Shown here: positions 58,300 through 64,000 of the stretch, piece by piece
How the letters are laid out: each line of letters opens with the position of its first letter
How positions within the stretch are numbered: position 1 is the stretch's first letter
From: Melampsora larici-populina 98AG31
Taxonomy: Eukaryota; Basidiomycota; Pucciniomycetes; Pucciniales; Melampsoraceae
NCBI RefSeq assembly: GCF_000204055.1
Contig: NW_006768766.1
Location: 2,594,524-2,658,523, forward strand
Length of the DNA: 64,000 nt
Direction of reading: 5' to 3'
Made by a program: the position numbers and the translations under genes
Notes under the pieces: generated by a model
The model's database searches: none
The model's input: only the letters and a program-made list of their open reading frames with translations
Told to the model about the DNA's origin: nothing

Positions 58300-61080
58300 G
58301 GGGAAGAATCACCGCGCAGAAAGAATAACCACGCAGATGAAACTATGGTTGTTGTAAACTGCCCTCAACCTTTTCTAAAAAGTTCAAGAAAATAAAAAAA
58401 TCAACACCAAAACAACTCTTTAACAATTTTATATCTTCACAATTATAACCAGCAACCCTATTCTAATATTTCTGAAAGATCCGCAAGATCTGGCGGATCT
58501 CAATGATATACTTCACACCACTACACAAGATGTTGATGAAAAACTATGTTGAATTCTAGTTTTATTGTAATTCTTACTATGTGTAAAAAAAATAAAACTT
58601 AGATAACTTATGAAGAGCAAAAAGATAGGTGGAAGGAAATAAAATTTTCTTAACCCAAGTGTAATTTTTAACAGGACTACCCTAAAAAAATAAAATTTCT
58701 AAAAAAACTATCTAAGACCTATAAGGGAATTGAACCAAGGATCCGGGCTTGGCCCTGCGGATGACCTTTCACGTGAGGTGAAATGTAGCAGAATAAAAAA
58801 ATAAAAATGAAAAAACTATTCACCCCTTGACCCAGCTCAGCAAACACCACCGACTTCGATCTTTCAACTACAAAAAACAACACTAACACCCAATGGATAC
58901 GATAATAGGATTAGCTGAGCTTTTGAAATAACAACAGTCAGACACTTCTCAACTTCACACTTCAAACAAAACAATCCTCAACTACTTTAAAATCTTTTTA
59001 AAGAAAAACTATCGATAATACGCTTAACACTTTTAAAACGAATAACTCAAAGACTTATATTTTTTTTAAAAGACTATCTCTTTCTTTTCTCTAGATGAAT
59101 CACAAAAAAAAGAAAAACACACAGATTTCACACACACAGACACGAACGAGACAAAAAAAACGAGACCGATACATTTAAGAAAAAACCTCCTGATCACTCC
59201 CTCCTCCCTTTCCAATTTCGACTTCATCTCCGATCGGGCCTCTATGTTCAAATCACGACATCACCAGATTCACTTTTATTTTCGATTTAGTTTTATTTCA
59301 AAACAGCTAAGTACCCTGTTTTTTACTGCTCATCCTTTTATTAACTTGTTCATGATCTGTGTTGACTCCCTTTTTTTTTCTTTCTTTCACTCATCTCTTC
59401 TCTCTAGTTGTTTAGATTTCGATTTTCAGGACCTCTCGATCGCACTTCATCCTCAAGCTCCAGCTCGATCTTCACACCATCGATTTACAATGTAAGTTCA
59501 ATTTCTTTTCTCTCCTTCTACACTATCCCATCCTTGACTTTATGTATTTAGATTTCGATTTTGACATCATTTAAGTAAGTTTCTTTTCCCATTCACTTCT
59601 TTGTTTGTTCTCATACTGACTCCTTTACCTCCTTTCTTTGTTTTCATTAGTTTTAACTTTGGACCTCAAAATCGAATTCCTATTTAGTTTCAATTTCGAT
59701 TCTGATCTTTGATTTAGATCTTGATAAATATGTAAGTCTTTTCTCTCTTAACTTTCTTTCTACTATTCATCTTGCACAACACTGACACCACCCTCTTTCT
59801 CTATCTCAATTTAAACCCTCAAAATCGAATGTCTATTCTGTTTCCTTTTTTTTTCTATTCTTATTGTATCTGATGAATAGATTGATGGATTCAGTTTCGA
59901 TTCTGACCTTTGATCTTGATCTTCATTTAAGTAAGTTCTTTCATTTCTTTATCTTTGTTTGTTCTTGTTTACTAACTTTATCTTCTTTGTCTAAAATTTT
60001 GATTCCCTTTTCATTTCGCTTCTAGGTATCTATTTGATAAGTTGAAACAAAAGCTTCCATAGGACCCCTCTATCTCGATCACTACTCAACTCTAACCACC
60101 TTCACTTCAATATCAATCAATTCAGTCTCTAACTACACCAACTCCATTTCGATCTCAGCCTGTTTCAACTACAATCTTCATAAACATTCAATTCAATTTC
60201 GATCTTGAGCTCTGATCTATCTTGTAAGTCTTTTGTTACTTTCTCTTTCATCTTTGTCTATCTAGATTTTGATTTTGAGGTCTGTTCTTAACATTTTTCT
60301 CCACTCTCTTACACAATAATGACAAGTTATATTGTTTCTTTATTTGTCTGTCATTCGATTTTGAACTTTGCATCAATTGTTTAAGATTAATTCATTTAAA
60401 TTTGATTGTAGGCCTTCTTAATCAATTTTCAACTCTCTTGACTTCAATTTTAATTTCGACTTCTTGATCATTTAGGTAAGTTTTTTGTTCCTTCTATTCT
60501 GTTGCATCATTTAAACTGACTTCTCCACTTTCTCCTGACTTGCTTTAATGTTAGTTCATAGCTGCATAGATTCCAATTTCAATTCTTGACTTCTTTCTTG
60601 TAGATCAACTGTTTGGGGATTGATTAATCTACTAGGTGAGTTTTCATTCTTGATTCATCAATTCTAATCTTATTTGTGTAACATCAATGTTGACATTTTC
60701 AATTTTTGACCCTCTTTTTTTTTCCAAGGTATGTATGTATCTCATTTATTTATCTTTTTTGTATGTATTGTTTTTATTTGAACTTCTATGTCTGTATAAA
60801 ATATACCATTTTGAATGTAAGATTGATGTTCATTGAGAATAACAAGATCCATATAGTGATAATTTGAATTGAAATGATGATTTTGATTATTTGTCTTGAG
60901 TCCACATGCCTTGATAAAAATTGAAGAGTGTGATTTATGGATCTTTTCTTTTTTCTGTTGTGAGTTGATCTAATGTAATAATAAAAAAAATGATATGAGA
61001 TTAAGACGTGATCATAGGAATTGCTTTCCACACCGGGCGTGTGGCCAGTCTTGAAAGTATGCTGTGATCACCACCGGTTT
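58300..61080. other. AT-rich insertion within copy B
   Basis: AT-rich sequence separating two coding blocks that are separated by only a short intron in copy A. The right two-thirds contains the exon-like array listed next. I could not define inverted ends or a target duplication. Confidence 0.55.
59400..60740 (+). ncRNA. Candidate multi-exon non-coding transcript (repeated exon-like units)
   Basis: At least six GTAAGT donors and one GTGAGT (59492, 59575, 59732, 59931, 60224, 60476, 60636) follow one another, each after a short segment built on TTTCGATTTTGA / TTTCGATTCTGA and each preceded by a T/C-rich tract ending in AG. Segments have stops in all frames. The pattern suggests serial duplication of a small exon with its splice sites. 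Transcription is inferred only. Confidence 0.35.
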
Positions 61081-62945
61081 GATTTCCGGGGAATAGATAT
61101 TCCAGGTCAATCAGCGCTGCTTTGGGTTCCGACCACGAGGTAAGGTTGGTTGCTTATGCTTACGTTTACCCATAGGTATACTGTGACCATCTTAGTTTCA
61201 TTGTACTTCTTCTGGATTTCCGGTTGGTATTTTTCAAGTCGATTCTTATGGAGAGTTATCACGCTGTCCACGTGAAGTCGGCGTCCTAGCGAATTGGCGC
61301 TTTGTGCCCATTGGTGACAACGAGGCTCAGTGACCCAACTGCGTCGTGGGTTGATTTCGCCGGAAAGTGGGGTGTTGTTGGGGGTGGGAGTCGATGTTGG
61401 CATTGATCGGCCGTATGGAGAAAATGGGGTATTGGCTTTGACGTTGCGAGGATGAGCACGGCAAACACCTTGGCCGTGAGCATTGCAACACTTCAGACAA
61501 GAATTGAACGTTAGCTGGGCGGTTGTATGTGGTTTGAAAAGGGTGTGTGGATGCTACGAGCTCAAAAAACTATGAGCACCTACCGCCTGACAATAAAGGA
61601 AACGACACTTCTTGTTGGCGTGCTTGCGATGTCCCTTTGGGACAGGGCCCTCCGTTGTTCTCTTGCACGGAACGGGTGGCGCACTAAGATGAGGTCCAGG
61701 TGTCAAGCCTGGCGTTTCATTAGTCATTGAGGCCGGCTGACTGGCAGAAGAACTGGCAGTGGGAAGATGGCCCGGCGGGGACCAGGCCATTGGGTTGGAG
61801 AAGACGGGACCTTGTAACTCGCGCCCTTGAAAGGGGTGGTTGAGGGGTGTTGGGTTGAGTAAATCGCCCAAGAATGGCATGAAATGGCGTGTCGGCGAAA
61901 CCTGAGGAGGCAGAGGATCGAGAATATGGCCAGCAGGTGAGATTCTCGGTCCCCAGTCTTTGAACGTCGAGATGATCGGTCTTGGAAAGCCAAGATTGAT
62001 GAGCGTTCTTTCGTGGTTGAACTGATCGCAACGCCACGTTCTTGTGTTATGCTGTTGAGAATTGGGGCACTGTGATGGACGATTCAACTTCAGGTAGGTA
62101 GGGAACACAGGGAATCGCCAATGACCCAATTGGACTTACCCCGATGAACCATGCGTCAGACTTGGGGGTCCAGTACTTTAATCCAGCATTGCAGATGGGG
62201 CAGTAGATCCCTACTGGCTGGCCCTTTCTTGATCCAGGTGCAGGTGGTTCGGGAAGGTAACCAGGAGTGACGAATACGTAATCCGAATGGATTAGCGTCG
62301 CCACAACCATGGTGGAATGGAGGTGAAATGAGGTCGGATAACTTCGTCTCTGTCAGCCTAATGGTCAAAGACAAGATTCAGGCAAGAGCTTCAGCAAATC
62401 TAAATGGGCTGAAGAACAAGAGAAAAACTGACTGACTTATAGGTGACCAGGTTGAGCAAAGAGTGCCGAATGCGGTCAGGAGGGCTAGTAATGGAGAGTT
62501 TCCAAAGTGAAAAAGTGTTCAATTCAAACGTGAGGTGTCAACGTGATGGATGAAGGAACATATCAAAACTGGAGTCGTGTGCAGGATGATGGCAAAGGTT
62601 GCTTTGTATGGGCCGCTCAGGGTTTTCGTACTTGGCATCGTGCCGCAGGTGTCGGCAGGCAAGGTTTTTTTGGATTGGTGTGGTGGTGGTAAAATTTTTT
62701 CGTGGTGAAACACTGGATGGCAGTGAGGAAAATTTTTCATGATATGAAGCTGGGAAAGGTGATTGACATGGCACGCGTGATGGCGTAACGATAAGGTTTC
62801 TGACTTTATTTCGAAAATAATACACGCTAAGTATTATGCTTGTATTATCTTCGAAGATGCTTGTGCCGGGGCACCTGTACGCTGTATTATCACAATATTA
62901 TCAGTATCAGATTATCAAGAATTATCAGGACGAAAACCCGGATCC

Positions 62946-63730
62946 TCAAGTGTTCCCATCACTGCCGAATACACGAAGTTTTGGAAATTCGGTCCGGAGA
63001 ACAGAAGTTGGAATCTGGTTAGTGAATACAAAAGTGAAACAAGCTTCGAGGTTAGCTTTGATTGGTTCGACGATGGCGTCCGTGAGCTGCTTGTGTCCAC
63101 CATCAAGCTCGATAACTTTCAAGTTATGTTGTGCAGCCTGGCAAATAAGTGCAAGAGCATCGATGGTATCGGGACCAGCACAAGAAGTGAAAGAGAGCTT
63201 TCTCAATCTGGATAATGTGTCGGGCTTTAGTTGGAGGCCGTCGAGATCAACATGGCCATGAAGTGACAAGCATTCAAGTTGGGGAGTCGCATTCAACAGA
63301 TCAGTCAAGAAATTCGAATGGTATATTCTTTCGCCATGTCTAGCGACACGTCTAATACCCCGCCAAGCGAGATGCAATGTTTTCAGATTTTTGAGGGCCT
63401 TGACAGCTTCGACTACGGCTGGTGAGGAGCCGGTCGAGGAAGTGAATTCCAGTTTCAACATGTTCAAATTGAGGCCGAGCAGTTTGATTAGTTGTACCGC
63501 CTGATCCACTACTATAGTACTACTGGATCTGATTCTTTACAATCTACATCAACAAAACAGTCAAAAACAACCAAACCAGAGTTTCTCATTCCAAAGTCAC
63601 CTTTGTATCTGCATCCATCTTCACTTTGTGGGTCTAGATACCACAATTTGCGGATGGACAAGTCCCTAACGGGACATGACAGTATTGAGTCATACATAGC
63701 ATGGCTCCAGTTATCCAGGATACATTTCGC
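62946..63730 (-). pseudogene. F-box/LRR-like family gene, broken
   Basis: The upstream block (63,730-63,512) reads LDNWSHAMYDSILSCPVRDL...RKLWYLDPQ and ends at TAG. A second frame, offset by one, from 63,509 carries leucine-rich repeats (LKNLKTLHLAWRG, LNATPQLECLSLHGHVDLDG, LSRLRKLSFTSCAG, NLKVIELDGGHKQL) and ends TEFPKLRVFGSDGNT at 62946. Either an unseen intron joins them or a frameshift disables the gene. No F-box N-terminus is seen before the window end, where stops occur upstream. Related to the fragments at 27.0-27.4 and 28.9-29.1 kb. Confidence 0.55.
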
Positions 63731-63770
63731 GCGCTTGGGATTATCATTACAAGTTAAACCTCAACCATGA

Positions 63771-64000
63771 ATTAGTTTATTCAATTTTCCGCTATATTTA
63801 CTACTAACTCTGAATACCACATCTCCTCCATTTGCTTACCTTTTGTGTCCTTAGATGAACCGTATGCCCGTTTCCCCGTCTCATGAGGTGAACCCATCTC
63901 TCATATATATTTCACTAAATACTGATGACCGATCAATATTCCATTATCTCACTTACTCTATGCACATGTTATCCGTCTATCCCGTCGTCTGTTAGCCAAC
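63771..64000. other. No gene seen to the window end
   Basis: AT-rich; no frame or repeat I can support. Confidence 0.5.

Larger units (their letters stand above)
57031..62310 (-). pseudogene. Unrecognised multi-exon family, copy B, with 2.8-kb insertion
   Basis: ATG at 62310 gives a first exon with YVFVTPGYLPEPPAPGSR and CPICNAGLKYW, then an intron to CPNSQQHNTRTWRCDQFNHE and a long Pro/Ser-rich stretch ending KCRFLYCQA (about 61,588), and CCNAHGQGVCRAH (61,495). The last block before the gap ends VTVYLWVN at a GTAAGC donor (about 61,166). Coding resumes near 58,270 with LEESDLLIQAVLGEVGNVWN and DEVIDAWV, then YPHHYSRTSKSIVVRLGK, VKREPLDDQNE, and a C-terminal block with PRWPSKSVLISSLLAWHREG and TMYRYRGWINRVGYGRFA to the stop at 57031. 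Order and motifs match copy A. The 58.3-61.1 kb gap would have to be spliced as an intron for a product. Confidence 0.6.

Noticed and set aside
58715..58790. tRNA-like minus-strand sequence with GGTTCAATTCC B box
   Set aside because: A B box and one possible acceptor half are present, but no matching 5' half, D arm or anticodon stem could be drawn; probably chance or a fragment.

Overview
The window looks like a fungal nuclear chromosome, most likely a basidiomycete rust (Pucciniales). The host genes have several short introns (about 50-120 bp) with GTRNGT donors and CTAAY-like branch sites, standard code and AT-rich intergenic DNA. The repeat-rich part carries KDZ transposases with cysteine clusters, a Tet-like 2OG oxygenase, a basidiomycete CACTA (CMC) transposase and F-box/LRR-like fragments, a combination I associate with rust fungi. 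The taxonomic call is inference; no rRNA or mitochondrial marker is present.

Layout. 1-22 kb is mostly host genes. It starts with the 3' end of an unknown gene, followed by a tRNA-Ile(AAU) with a 12-nt intron, two inverted TA-flanked 176-bp MITEs, and an unidentified 248-aa gene in eight exons. Then come a VPS62-family gene with an 8-nt micro-exon, a poor 8.6-12.2 kb stretch with a tandem duplication, and a C2H2 zinc-finger gene broken by one in-frame TGA. A TAD1/ADAT1 tRNA adenosine deaminase (minus), mitochondrial ribosomal protein bL21m (minus) and, divergent from it, the U2AF large subunit close this part.

22-64 kb is transposon-dominated. It holds fold-back elements (22.7-24.2 kb), F-box/LRR-family fragments, and two paralogous KDZ-type transposase genes with CxC5/CxC6-like cysteine clusters and matching exon structure (30.4-32.7 and 49.9-51.9 kb). 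A multi-exon unknown gene (33.5-35.7 kb) sits beside small SAM-like and gag-like genes. A nearly full-length CACTA transposase (37.7-41.5 kb), a Tet-like dioxygenase gene (42.6-44.1 kb) and an alpha-kinase remnant follow. Two copies of one unrecognised multi-exon family (46.5-49.5 and 57.0-62.3 kb) are each broken by inserted DNA, and a further unknown gene (52.9-54.9 kb) is interrupted by a CACAG-ended element with a 3-bp target duplication.

How it fits together. The host genes are ordinary housekeeping functions: tRNA editing, mitochondrial translation, splicing and vacuolar sorting. In the second half, KDZ transposases, CACTA transposase, CACTA-ended MITEs and a Tet-like DNA-modifying enzyme lie within about 25 kb, matching the known association of TET/JBP-like genes with transposons in fungi. 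The least explained stretches are a 1.6-kb train of consecutive hairpins (55.2-56.7 kb) and a series of exon-like units each ending in a splice donor (59.4-60.7 kb). Exon coordinates were read by hand with reading phase checked across junctions, not by alignment to transcripts.
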